A stretch of 5,743 nucleotides of DNA from Chitinophagaceae bacterium (lineage in GTDB: Bacteria; Bacteroidota; Bacteroidia; Chitinophagales; Chitinophagaceae), in the NCBI GenBank assembly GCA_003167015.1, contig PMUF01000081.1:1-5743 (forward strand), read 5' to 3'. Each line of letters begins with the position of its first letter. Within the stretch, counting starts at the first letter, position 1. The translations under genes were made by a program, and so were the position numbers. This document shows positions 1 through 5,743 of this stretch, in pieces. The notes under the pieces were generated by a model. That model did no database searches. It saw only the letters and a program-made list of their open reading frames with translations, and had not been told where the DNA came from.

Positions 1-610
1 TCATTTTATTCAGCATCGCCGCTCCCAGACCGCCCGCAAGGTGATGCCGGCGCTCTGACCAATCGAGACAAGGCTTCACGAACGATCGTCGCTGATGCCT
101 CACCGCTTCGCAATCGATCCCCCATTCTCCCAGCCATGCTGCCCCTTTGGGGGTTACCGCCAGCTCCATCCTTCCCTCCAACTCCCGCGTTACCGCCAGC
201 TCCCGCTGCTGGTAGACGATCAATTGCTGCCGAAGCAGGCTCTCCATGATCAGCACGCCTACTTTGCCTGCCAGGTGGTCATAGCAGGTCCTGCAGAATT
301 TGATAGGTACCGCATCGGCATCCTGCCGCCCGACGGACTGGGCCGGCACCAGGTTGGCCATCGCCTCGATAGCATATGCCACCTCTTCCCGCGCAAAGGT
401 ATAATACCGGTGGCGGCCTTGTATCTCAACCGACAACAGTCCCGCCTGCAGCAGCTTCGCCAGGTGCATGCTAAGGTTCTGGGGGGAAGTGTCCACCCCG
501 ATGGCCAGTTCCCTGGCTGTATAAGCCCGCCCGTCCAGCAGCGACCATAGGATCCTGGCCCTCACCGGCTCGCCTATCAGGGCGGCAATACGACTGATCG
601 AGTTTTCCAT
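1..610 (-). CDS. ArsR-type winged-helix transcriptional regulator (3' end cut off)
   Basis: Predicted cytoplasmic DNA-binding regulator. The 203 visible residues start at the ATG complementary to 608-610 and stay open to the left edge. Residues 8-72 form an ArsR-like winged helix: a GEPVRARILWSLLDG opening helix, YTARELA, then TSPQNLSMHLAKLLQAGLL as the recognition region and QGRHRYYTF as the wing. The rest is the longer effector part of a subfamily of about 220 residues, with FCRTCYDHLAGK at 105-116 and KPCLDWSERRHHLAGGLG at 179-196. About 20 C-terminal residues are probably missing. Cysteines 106, 109, 167 and 181 could sense metal or redox state, but that is inference and no ligand can be named. 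An in-frame upstream ATG (647-649) would add 13 residues, MNYPFRQCIILVI, and lies inside the operator dyad. I prefer 610 because the ArsR-like sequence begins there; neither start has a Shine-Dalgarno. The gene is divergent from the P450 and likely controls it, itself, or both. Confidence 0.88.
   Translation of the reverse strand, partial: MENSISRIAALIGEPVRARILWSLLDGRAYTARELAIGVDTSPQNLSMHLAKLLQAGLLSVEIQGRHRYYTFAREEVAYAIEAMANLVPAQSVGRQDADAVPIKFCRTCYDHLAGKVGVLIMESLLRQQLIVYQQRELAVTRELEGRMELAVTPKGAAWLGEWGIDCEAVRHQRRSFVKPCLDWSERRHHLAGGLGAAMLNKM
152..205 (-). repeat. Three imperfect 18-bp tandem units inside the regulator gene
   Basis: Residues 136-153 of the regulator read RELAVT-RELEGR-MELAVT, three six-residue units. 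At DNA level the outer two units share the 15-mer GTTACCGCCAGCTCC (plus strand, 153-167 and 189-203), exactly 36 bp apart; the middle unit is diverged. The array is in frame and lies in the linker between the two conserved cysteine motifs, so it looks like a small tandem duplication that lengthens the linker without breaking the protein. Confidence 0.6.
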
Positions 611-640
611 GATCACAAGGATAATACATTGTCGAAAAGG

Positions 641-664
641 ATAGTTCATTCTGCACTGAACTAT
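641..664. promoter_or_regulatory. Candidate operator: perfect 8-bp inverted repeat between regulator and P450
   Basis: ATAGTTCA at 641-648 and TGAACTAT at 657-664 are exact reverse complements separated by 8 bp, giving a 24-bp dyad with half-sites 16 bp apart. It sits in the only non-coding space between a divergent winged-helix regulator and its neighbour, the usual place for an autoregulatory site of a dimeric repressor. A related sequence in direct orientation occurs 20 bp to the left: GGATAATACATT at 619-630 matches GGATAGTTCATT at 639-650 in 10 of 12 positions, so there may be a third, weaker half-site. The right arm falls near the expected -33 region of the candidate P450 promoter at 682-689, so binding could block it. 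A possible minus-strand -7 box for the regulator, TAACTTTA (679 to 672), lies just beyond the dyad. The dyad is seen directly; the regulator that binds it is inferred. Confidence 0.6.
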
Positions 665-673
665 ACCTGTATA
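662..673. promoter_or_regulatory. Second small dyad overlapping the operator
   Basis: TATAC (662-666) and GTATA (669-673) form a perfect 5-bp inverted repeat with a 2-bp spacer. It overlaps the last 3 bp of the larger dyad, so the two cannot both be fully occupied or extruded. It could be part of a composite operator or only the AT-rich promoter core; a 5-bp arm alone may arise by chance. Confidence 0.3.
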
Positions 674-681
674 AAGTTATT

Positions 682-689
682 TAATCTTG
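682..689 (+). promoter_or_regulatory. Candidate -7 box for the P450 gene
   Basis: TAATCTTG matches the Bacteroidota -7 consensus TAnnTTTG at 5 of its 6 specified positions. It would start transcription around 695, leaving a leader of about 10 bases before the ATG at 706. No TTTG is seen at the expected -33 position, which falls on the right arm of the dyad. There is no purine-rich ribosome binding site, which is common in this phylum. Confidence 0.3.
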
Positions 690-705
690 GGGCAAATCAC
701 CCGCC

Positions 706-1842
706 ATGACCACGACTTTATTTTTACATTCCCGGATCACCGATCCTTATCCGATGTACCATCGCCGCCTCGCGGAAAGCCCCGTCTATTGGGATGCCGA
801 TGCTCAACTCTGGGCCATCTATTCCTACCGGTATTGCCAGTCCGTCCTGGCCAATCCTGCCGCTCTGATCCCTACCCTGCCCGATGCGGGACCCTCGGTC
901 GGCGACCGCATCTTGCCGAATAATTTGCTGGCGATCAGGAACAATCTCGTCCGCCTGAGCAACCCTCCCGATCATGACATAGCCCGGCAGATCACCGCAG
1001 GCCTCTTCCGGCAAATGAGTCCTGTCCCCATCGGCCCGCTGGTCGATCGTTTGCTGGCCGCCATACCGCGCGGCGAGCCCTTTGACTGGGTCAGCAGTGT
1101 ATGCCGCAAACTACCGGTCAGCTATATCCTCTCGAGTTTCGGCTTCAGCAGCGAGGATGAGGATTTTATCCTGGCCCGGATGCCGCTGCTGTTGTCAATC
1201 ATGCAACCCGCTATTCCCGACGGGCAGCATACCGCCGTCCATCAAAGCTGCATCGAGGTCTACGCCCGTATGGAGCAACATTGGGCCGGCCGCACGACAT
1301 TTCACAATGGGATGCTGGCCTATACCATCAGTAACCTGCTGGGACTGTTGATCCAGAGCTACGATGCCGGCAGGGGCATCCTGACCAATGCGCTCCGACG
1401 ACTGATCCATGAGGGCGGCAGCGGTCATCCGATGATCGGCGACCCATCGTTCTTTTCCAAATTCGTCACGGAGGTCCTGCGCTATGATCCGCCTGTTCAC
1501 CATACCCGCAGAGTAGCCGCCCGGGATTTTGACCTGGATAGCCGGCTAATTAAAGAAGGACAGCCCTTACTCATCGTTGTAGCGGCAGCGAACAGAGACA
1601 AACATACATTCTCCGCACCTGCGGCCTTCGACATCCACCGCAGCAATAATCATGACCTGCTGACGTTTGGATACGGGCCTCATACCTGCCTGGCCGCGAC
1701 CTTTTCCATCCGCATGACAGCCGATACCCTTTCTCATCTGATGCGCTCATTCAAGGACATCCGGGTGGAAGAAAGCCAGTTGGAATTCGAACCGCTGATC
1801 AATGTAAGACTGCTGAGGCGGATGATGATTACACTTAGCTAG
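706..1842 (+). CDS. Cytochrome P450, class I-like bacterial type, with atypical I-helix
   Basis: Predicted soluble heme-thiolate monooxygenase of 378 residues, slightly shorter than the usual 400 or so. It should take electrons from a ferredoxin or flavodoxin system; no redox partner is encoded here and the substrate cannot be told from sequence. The N-terminus, ITDPYPMYHRRLAESPVYWD, is typical of bacterial P450s. The C-helix region has NPPDHDIAR (H90, R94, expected heme-propionate contacts). The K-helix ExxR is E256-V-L-R259, followed by PPVHHTRRVA. AAANRDKHTFSAPAAFDI leads to the heme loop F321-GYGPHT-C328-LA, with Cys328 as thiolate ligand; Ala330 replaces the commoner glycine but is allowed in the family pattern. 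The I-helix is odd: where AGxET(T) is expected it reads QSYDAG (217-222), with an acid but no threonine or serine. ATG 706 is the first in-frame start after a stop at 682. Control by the divergent regulator is likely. The fold assignment is firm; activity and substrate are unknown. Confidence 0.95.
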   Translation: MTTTLFLHSRITDPYPMYHRRLAESPVYWDADAQLWAIYSYRYCQSVLANPAALIPTLPDAGPSVGDRILPNNLLAIRNNLVRLSNPPDHDIARQITAGLFRQMSPVPIGPLVDRLLAAIPRGEPFDWVSSVCRKLPVSYILSSFGFSSEDEDFILARMPLLLSIMQPAIPDGQHTAVHQSCIEVYARMEQHWAGRTTFHNGMLAYTISNLLGLLIQSYDAGRGILTNALRRLIHEGGSGHPMIGDPSFFSKFVTEVLRYDPPVHHTRRVAARDFDLDSRLIKEGQPLLIVVAAANRDKHTFSAPAAFDIHRSNNHDLLTFGYGPHTCLAATFSIRMTADTLSHLMRSFKDIRVEESQLEFEPLINVRLLRRMMITLS

Positions 1843-1876
1843 AAATCAACTTATTTGCCTATATTGCGGAACTTAA

Positions 1877-1948
1877 AATCTGCCTTATTTTTTAAAAAAA
1901 ATCGACCCAATTTCCAGAATCCGACAGATTATCGTATTCCTTTTTGCC
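1877..1948 (+). other. Probable signal-peptide coding extension of the DUF5686 gene, without a normal start codon
   Basis: The frame of the following gene stays open leftwards to a TAA at 1874-1876, but 1877-1948 contains no ATG, GTG or TTG in that frame. Its translation runs through LKKIDPISRIRQ and then IIVFLFAVLLSG, continuing across the GTG at 1949 to GRCVGQ. This is a basic N-region, hydrophobic core and plausible signal peptidase I site, as expected for an outer-membrane protein. Starting at GTG 1949 would discard most of that core. Explanations: a rare start such as ATT 1910, ATC 1901 or CTG 1880; or one extra A in the A8 run at 1894-1901, whose removal would join a frame with TTG codons at 1855 and 1864. 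Confidence 0.65.
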
Positions 1949-4450
1949 GTGCTGCTATCAGGACGTTGCGTCGGGCAGACGAAAATGATCACCGGGATCG
2001 TTGTGGATTCGCTTTCCCACGCCCCATTGGCCAACGCGAGCGTGGGTCTGAAAAAAGGCGGCCGCGGGATACTAACTGACCGGGAAGGAAGATTCACCCT
2101 TCACTCCGATAAAAATATTGATCAACTGATGGTCAGCGCCGTAGGCTATCAATCTACCATTGTCCCTGTCCGGAATCTCGCCGACCAGCCACTGACTATT
2201 CTGCTGCCCAAAGCTTACACCACCCTCCAGGCCTTTGTAGTCAGGGCCAAGCCGGGAAGATACCGCAACAAAAACAACCCCGCTGTCGAACTGATTCGCA
2301 AGGTCATCGATAACAAGCAACGCAATGGCCCGAATGGGGAGGCCTACACATCTTACCAGGAATATGAAAAGATCCGGCTGTTGCTGGACAAGATTCCCCG
2401 CCTCCTTGCAGATGACAAAATACTGAAGAAATACCATTTCCTTTTTGAGAACAAGGATACTATACTGATGCCGGGAAAATCGCTCACCCCGGTCTATATC
2501 GAAGAAGTCCTGTCCCAGAATTTTCATCGCAAACACCCGGAGAAGACAAAAAAGATCGTCACCGGGCATAAGAGCGTGGACTTCGGCGAGTTTATCGATA
2601 TGAAAGGGATCAGCCAGTTACTCAACCGGCTCTACGAAGACATCGATATCTATAGCAGCCCGATTGATGCGTTCACCATGCAATTCGTCAGCCCGATAGC
2701 AGATGTCGCGCCGACTTTTTATATGTATTTTATTCGGGATACGACTATAGAGAACGGACAAAGGATCGTTCACCTGTATTTTACCCCTCGTAACCCGGAG
2801 GACCTGTTGTTCCGGGGGGATCTCTACGTCAATATCGATGACAGCTATGCAGTCCGGAGCGTTCACTTAGGGGTCAGCAAGCATGTCAATCTCAATTATA
2901 TCCGGGAGTTCTCGGTGAACCAGGATTTCGAAAAAGGTGACGACGGACATTACCAACTGGTCAGTTCGGATGTGATCGCCCTGTTCAGTGCAGTGCCAGG
3001 TACCGTGGGTATGGTCGGCGAACGGGTCGTTAAGCTGGATAAGATCAGTCACGTCCCCCTTCCTGAGGTCGCCTTCAGCGGCCCCGCCATCGATACGATC
3101 CGGCAGACGGCGTACCAGGCCGATAGCCTGTTCGGCGGGGACAGACCCATACCCCTCTCCGAGTCGGAAGTGAGAACATATAAAAATACCGATAGCCTGA
3201 AGAACATGCGATCTTATCACCGGCTGATGGATTATGCCACGGCTTTCACAGCCGGCTACAAATCGGCGGGAAAGATCGACGTCGGCCCGATCGGGACCTT
3301 TCTCACCTTTAACCAGATTGAGGGTACGCGGCTAAAATTGGGTGGCCGCACCAATACGAAGCTCAGCACACGTTATTACGCGGAATCCTACGTGGCTTAC
3401 GGGTTCATGGACCAACGCTGGAAATACTATGGCAGCCTCAGCTATGCGCTGAATAACAAATCTATTTACACTTATCCGTTCCATTACTTCCAGGTCAGCT
3501 ACAAGAACGACGTCCAGAATTTCGGGGCGGAGAATGCCTTTTCACAGGGCAATAATTTCTTCTCCTCCTTCACCAGGGGAGACGATTCCAAATGGTTGTA
3601 CAACCATATCTTCCGGGCATCTTACATCCATGAATTCAGCAGCCATTTCTCTTATAACCTGGGGCTGAAATACTGGCAGCAGTCGCCCACCGGATCGCTC
3701 AACTATATCTACGAACCCCAGCCGGATCAGTTCGACAGCATCCGACAGTTGAGGACCGGCGAGGCGTCGATCACCCTGCGCTGGGCCCCGCACGAAGAGT
3801 TCTTTCAAAGCAAAGCGGGACGCTCCGATATCATCAATCGCTGGCCCATCTTTACCTTGCAGTACGCCAAAGGCATTCAGGGGCTGTTCGGCGGCCAGTA
3901 CAGCTATGATGGTTTACACCTGAATATTTACAAGCGCTGCTATGCCGGGCCGCTCGGTTTTGCCGATGTGACGCTGGACGCCGGTTACCTCAGCGGCAAC
4001 CTGCCGTATCCCCTGTTAATCGTTCCCGTCGGCAACCAGTCCTATTTCTATACCGAGAGTGGCGCCTACAACCTGATGAATATCGGTGAGTTTGTGACCG
4101 ACCTCTATGCCGGCATCGATATCGACCATTTCTTCAATGGCTTTTTCTTCAACAAGATCCCCGGCTTCAAGCGGCTGAAATGGAGAGAGGTCGTCGCCGC
4201 CAAAGTCCTTTTCGGGGGGCTGCGCAATGAAAACAATCCGGCGGACAATCCGGCCCAGATGAAATTCCCGCTGACCAACGGGTTGACAACCACTTATGCG
4301 TTGGGCCCGAAACCTTATGTCGAAGCCAGCGTCGGCATCTGTAATATATTGACCATCGTCCGGCTCGACCTCGTCAAACGCTTCACTTATCTTGACCATC
4401 CGAATATCTCCGGTCTCGGGCTGCGGATCAGCACCAATTTCAACTTCTAG
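1949..4450 (+). CDS. Carboxypeptidase-regulatory-like domain plus DUF5686 outer-membrane protein
   Basis: Predicted outer-membrane protein of 833 residues counted from GTG 1949, with the signal peptide probably encoded just upstream. Residues about 15-100 form a CarboxypepD_reg-like beta-sandwich (ITGIVVDSLSHAPLANASV, then GILTDREGRFTL and VSAVGYQS), common at the N-terminus of Bacteroidota surface proteins. Then comes the family hallmark YRNKNNPAVELIRKVI (105-120) and a periplasmic region to about 420. The rest is rich in alternating aromatic strands and looks like a beta-barrel, with family-like blocks EGTRLKLGGRTN (from 458), PYPLLIVPVGN (from 686) and YNLMNIGEF (from 707). It ends in STNFNF, a terminal aromatic as usual for barrel insertion. 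The biochemical role of DUF5686 proteins is not known to me; export, surface assembly or uptake are possible, and it is not expected to be a peptidase. Length fits the family. It lies 106 bp after the P450 on the same strand, with no clear terminator between; co-transcription is possible but no functional link shows. Confidence 0.9.
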   Translation: MLLSGRCVGQTKMITGIVVDSLSHAPLANASVGLKKGGRGILTDREGRFTLHSDKNIDQLMVSAVGYQSTIVPVRNLADQPLTILLPKAYTTLQAFVVRAKPGRYRNKNNPAVELIRKVIDNKQRNGPNGEAYTSYQEYEKIRLLLDKIPRLLADDKILKKYHFLFENKDTILMPGKSLTPVYIEEVLSQNFHRKHPEKTKKIVTGHKSVDFGEFIDMKGISQLLNRLYEDIDIYSSPIDAFTMQFVSPIADVAPTFYMYFIRDTTIENGQRIVHLYFTPRNPEDLLFRGDLYVNIDDSYAVRSVHLGVSKHVNLNYIREFSVNQDFEKGDDGHYQLVSSDVIALFSAVPGTVGMVGERVVKLDKISHVPLPEVAFSGPAIDTIRQTAYQADSLFGGDRPIPLSESEVRTYKNTDSLKNMRSYHRLMDYATAFTAGYKSAGKIDVGPIGTFLTFNQIEGTRLKLGGRTNTKLSTRYYAESYVAYGFMDQRWKYYGSLSYALNNKSIYTYPFHYFQVSYKNDVQNFGAENAFSQGNNFFSSFTRGDDSKWLYNHIFRASYIHEFSSHFSYNLGLKYWQQSPTGSLNYIYEPQPDQFDSIRQLRTGEASITLRWAPHEEFFQSKAGRSDIINRWPIFTLQYAKGIQGLFGGQYSYDGLHLNIYKRCYAGPLGFADVTLDAGYLSGNLPYPLLIVPVGNQSYFYTESGAYNLMNIGEFVTDLYAGIDIDHFFNGFFFNKIPGFKRLKWREVVAAKVLFGGLRNENNPADNPAQMKFPLTNGLTTTYALGPKPYVEASVGICNILTIVRLDLVKRFTYLDHPNISGLGLRISTNFNF

Positions 4451-4538
4451 CAGCAGCCGCCCCATCTCTATCTAATTATAAATCAAAATATTATACATAC
4501 CCAACACCGTCGAATGGATACTTTTCGATTTTATTTTT

Positions 4539-4546
4539 TACCTTCG
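4539..4546 (+). promoter_or_regulatory. Candidate -7 box upstream of the membrane protein gene
   Basis: TACCTTCG followed by CAAAAAA matches TAnnTTTG at 5 of 6 specified positions and resembles the TACCTTTGC form often seen in Bacteroidota. It lies in a T-rich stretch in the 168-bp gap after the DUF5686 gene and would give a leader of roughly 65 bases before the ATG at 4619. The -33 element is not convincing. The gap holds no open gene and is otherwise plain AT-rich spacer. Confidence 0.4.
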
Positions 4547-4618
4547 CAAAAAATCCACATTTCGGCACCAGATTCCCACATAAAAAAGTGACGGCTTACC
4601 AAACACCATATTTTTAAT

Positions 4619-5743
4619 ATGACCTCTAACCCGTCCCTGACCAAAAAGGAACAACTTGTTTCGATTTCAGTTTTTGTCGCAGCCTTTATTGTCATATTTC
4701 CCAGGATTTTTGTCAATGATTTTTCAAACGCCTCGGCTATAGATAACGGGTGGGCCTGGGCACTTGATTTTTTTATCGCCCACAAGCAACATTACCGATG
4801 GGGGAAAGACGTATTATATACGTACGGCCCGCTAAGTTTTCTCTCGTCACGCAGCGTACCAGGAGGATACTATATAGTTCAGTTTTTGTATGACCTTTAT
4901 ATCGTTGCCAGCTACACATTGATTTTCACATTGTTCCTTAGAACGCTCCAGTCATTTAAAAGCAGCCTCTTATTTGGTATCGTGCTGTTCTTTGGAATGT
5001 GGGAAATCAGCTTTCTGATGCAGGTTTTTAATATCCTTGCCATCGGTCTCATGATCGATAAAAAACGGTATTACTGGCTGTCATTCTTTATACTGCTAAA
5101 TACCATCTTATCTTTTTACATCAAGTTAAATACATTCGTCTTTTCGCTTTACTCATTCTTGTTTTTATTGGCTTTGCTTGCGGCGAGAAGAAAATATGCC
5201 TTGCTGGGCATCCTCCTGCTGCTCTTTTTTGCCCTGAATTCGCTTTTAATCAATTTTTTTAATATTTCGCTGTCAGACTATCTGATCACAGCTTTCGACA
5301 CGGTAAAATACTACAGTTATTCGCAGTATGGGTTTAACCCCGCTTACAAAGCTGTATTATGGTATGGCATAGCCGTAGCCATTACCTCATTGGGGCTTTG
5401 CCTGTTTTTCGTATTGTCCGGACTAAACTTCAAAACGGATTTTTTTAGAATACTGTTGATTGGCAACATAGCGCTGCTCATCTTTTTATTGTTCAAGCAG
5501 GGATTTACCCGCCTTGATCGTGGACATTACAATGAATTTCTTTGCCTCTTTCCGCTGATATTGTATTGCCTGTACCTTAATTGCCCTCCCTACAAAAGGC
5601 TTATCGTGCCTTTGATTGCCTTGTCGATCGTCAGCTATTTGTTCTTTAGCAGAGTTGTTCTTTTAAAACATTACGAAGGCATTACACCGCTCTTCAGCGG
5701 ACCCGCACCCTTAAAAACCTATTGCGCCCAGCTATTCGGCCCG
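4619..5743 (+). CDS. Polytopic inner-membrane protein of unknown function with a TYGPL motif (3' end cut off)
   Basis: An open frame of 375 codons runs to the right edge without a stop. ATG 4619 is the first in-frame start after a TGA at 4589-4591; there is no Shine-Dalgarno, only an AT-rich leader. About nine to eleven hydrophobic segments are visible, roughly at 14-34, 85-106, 116-146, 152-168, 172-188, 194-214, 246-268, 276-293, 306-321 and 327-346. Between the first two is a polar loop with NGWAWALDFFIAHKQHYRWGKD (43-64) and VLYTYGPLSFL (65-75). A second polar site, KQGFTRLDRGHYNEF (293-307), comes late. The pairing of a W/D loop plus FTYGPL with a late K-GF-R-D-GH segment recalls uncharacterised bacterial membrane proteins sometimes annotated as hypothetical or GT-C/GT39-like; I recall this pattern but cannot verify it. 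The acidic first loop could be a GT-C catalytic loop, which is inference. The DNA is clearly more AT-rich than the other genes (for example 19 G+C of 60 at 5221-5280, against 39 of 60 at 3721-3780). Confidence 0.8.
   Translation, partial: MTSNPSLTKKEQLVSISVFVAAFIVIFPRIFVNDFSNASAIDNGWAWALDFFIAHKQHYRWGKDVLYTYGPLSFLSSRSVPGGYYIVQFLYDLYIVASYTLIFTLFLRTLQSFKSSLLFGIVLFFGMWEISFLMQVFNILAIGLMIDKKRYYWLSFFILLNTILSFYIKLNTFVFSLYSFLFLLALLAARRKYALLGILLLLFFALNSLLINFFNISLSDYLITAFDTVKYYSYSQYGFNPAYKAVLWYGIAVAITSLGLCLFFVLSGLNFKTDFFRILLIGNIALLIFLLFKQGFTRLDRGHYNEFLCLFPLILYCLYLNCPPYKRLIVPLIALSIVSYLFFSRVVLLKHYEGITPLFSGPAPLKTYCAQLFGP

Noticed and set aside
95..550. Plus-strand open frame of 151 codons opposite the regulator
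   Set aside because: Its translation is proline- and histidine-rich with no recognisable domain, while the opposite strand encodes a clear winged-helix protein over the same bases.
616..623. Minus-strand TATCCTTG as a -7 box for the regulator
   Set aside because: It lies only about 5 bases before the regulator ATG at 610, which would leave essentially no leader; TAACTTTA at 679-672 is better placed.
1887..1902. AT palindrome ATTTTTTAAAAAAAAT as a terminator between the P450 and DUF5686 genes
   Set aside because: No G-C stem and no loop; it is two homopolymer runs, of interest for frame slippage rather than termination.
2072..4465. Several minus-strand and alternate-frame open frames across the DUF5686 gene
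   Set aside because: They lie within a single long open frame with clear family motifs throughout and have no recognisable protein features.
4510..4540. Possible terminator: TCGAA (4510-4514) pairing with TTCGA (4524-4528), then a T-rich tract
   Set aside because: Only 5 bp of mostly A-T stem with a 9-base loop; the T tract also overlaps the candidate promoter. Too weak to annotate as a terminator.
4555..4581. Direct repeat CCACAT at 4555-4560 and 4576-4581, 21 bp apart
   Set aside because: A 6-bp match in an AT-rich leader is expected by chance; no further conserved bases around it.

Overview
The window looks like a chromosomal piece of a Bacteroidota genome, most likely from the Chitinophaga/Niastella part of the phylum. 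The strongest sign is the long gene at 1949-4450, a carboxypeptidase-regulatory-like plus DUF5686 outer-membrane protein, a family typical of Bacteroidota. The lack of Shine-Dalgarno sequences before the starts, and candidate promoters resembling the Bacteroidota TAnnTTTG -7 box, fit the same picture. No RNA gene, CRISPR array, insertion sequence or phage gene was seen.

Layout. Bases 1-610 (minus strand) hold an ArsR-type winged-helix regulator, cut off by the left edge. Bases 611-705 are a divergent control region with a perfect 8-bp inverted repeat (641-664) and a second, smaller dyad (662-673). Bases 706-1842 (plus) encode a complete cytochrome P450 with normal ExxR and heme-cysteine motifs but an altered I-helix. 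Bases 1949-4450 (plus) encode the DUF5686 outer-membrane protein. Its signal peptide seems to be encoded upstream of the first usable start codon (1877-1948), next to a T6A8 run. Bases 4451-4618 are an AT-rich gap with a candidate promoter. Bases 4619-5743 (plus) are the first 375 codons of a polytopic membrane protein of unknown function, cut off by the right edge and clearly more AT-rich than the other genes.

How the genes may work together. The regulator and the P450 are divergent and share one short control region, so local control of the P450 by the regulator is a reasonable inference. The DUF5686 gene follows the P450 on the same strand after 106 bp and has no obvious metabolic link to it. 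The last gene probably has its own promoter. I do not see a convincing new multi-gene system. The points most worth checking are the operator dyad, the P450 without the usual I-helix threonine, the start of the DUF5686 gene, and the membrane protein with its TYGPL motif.
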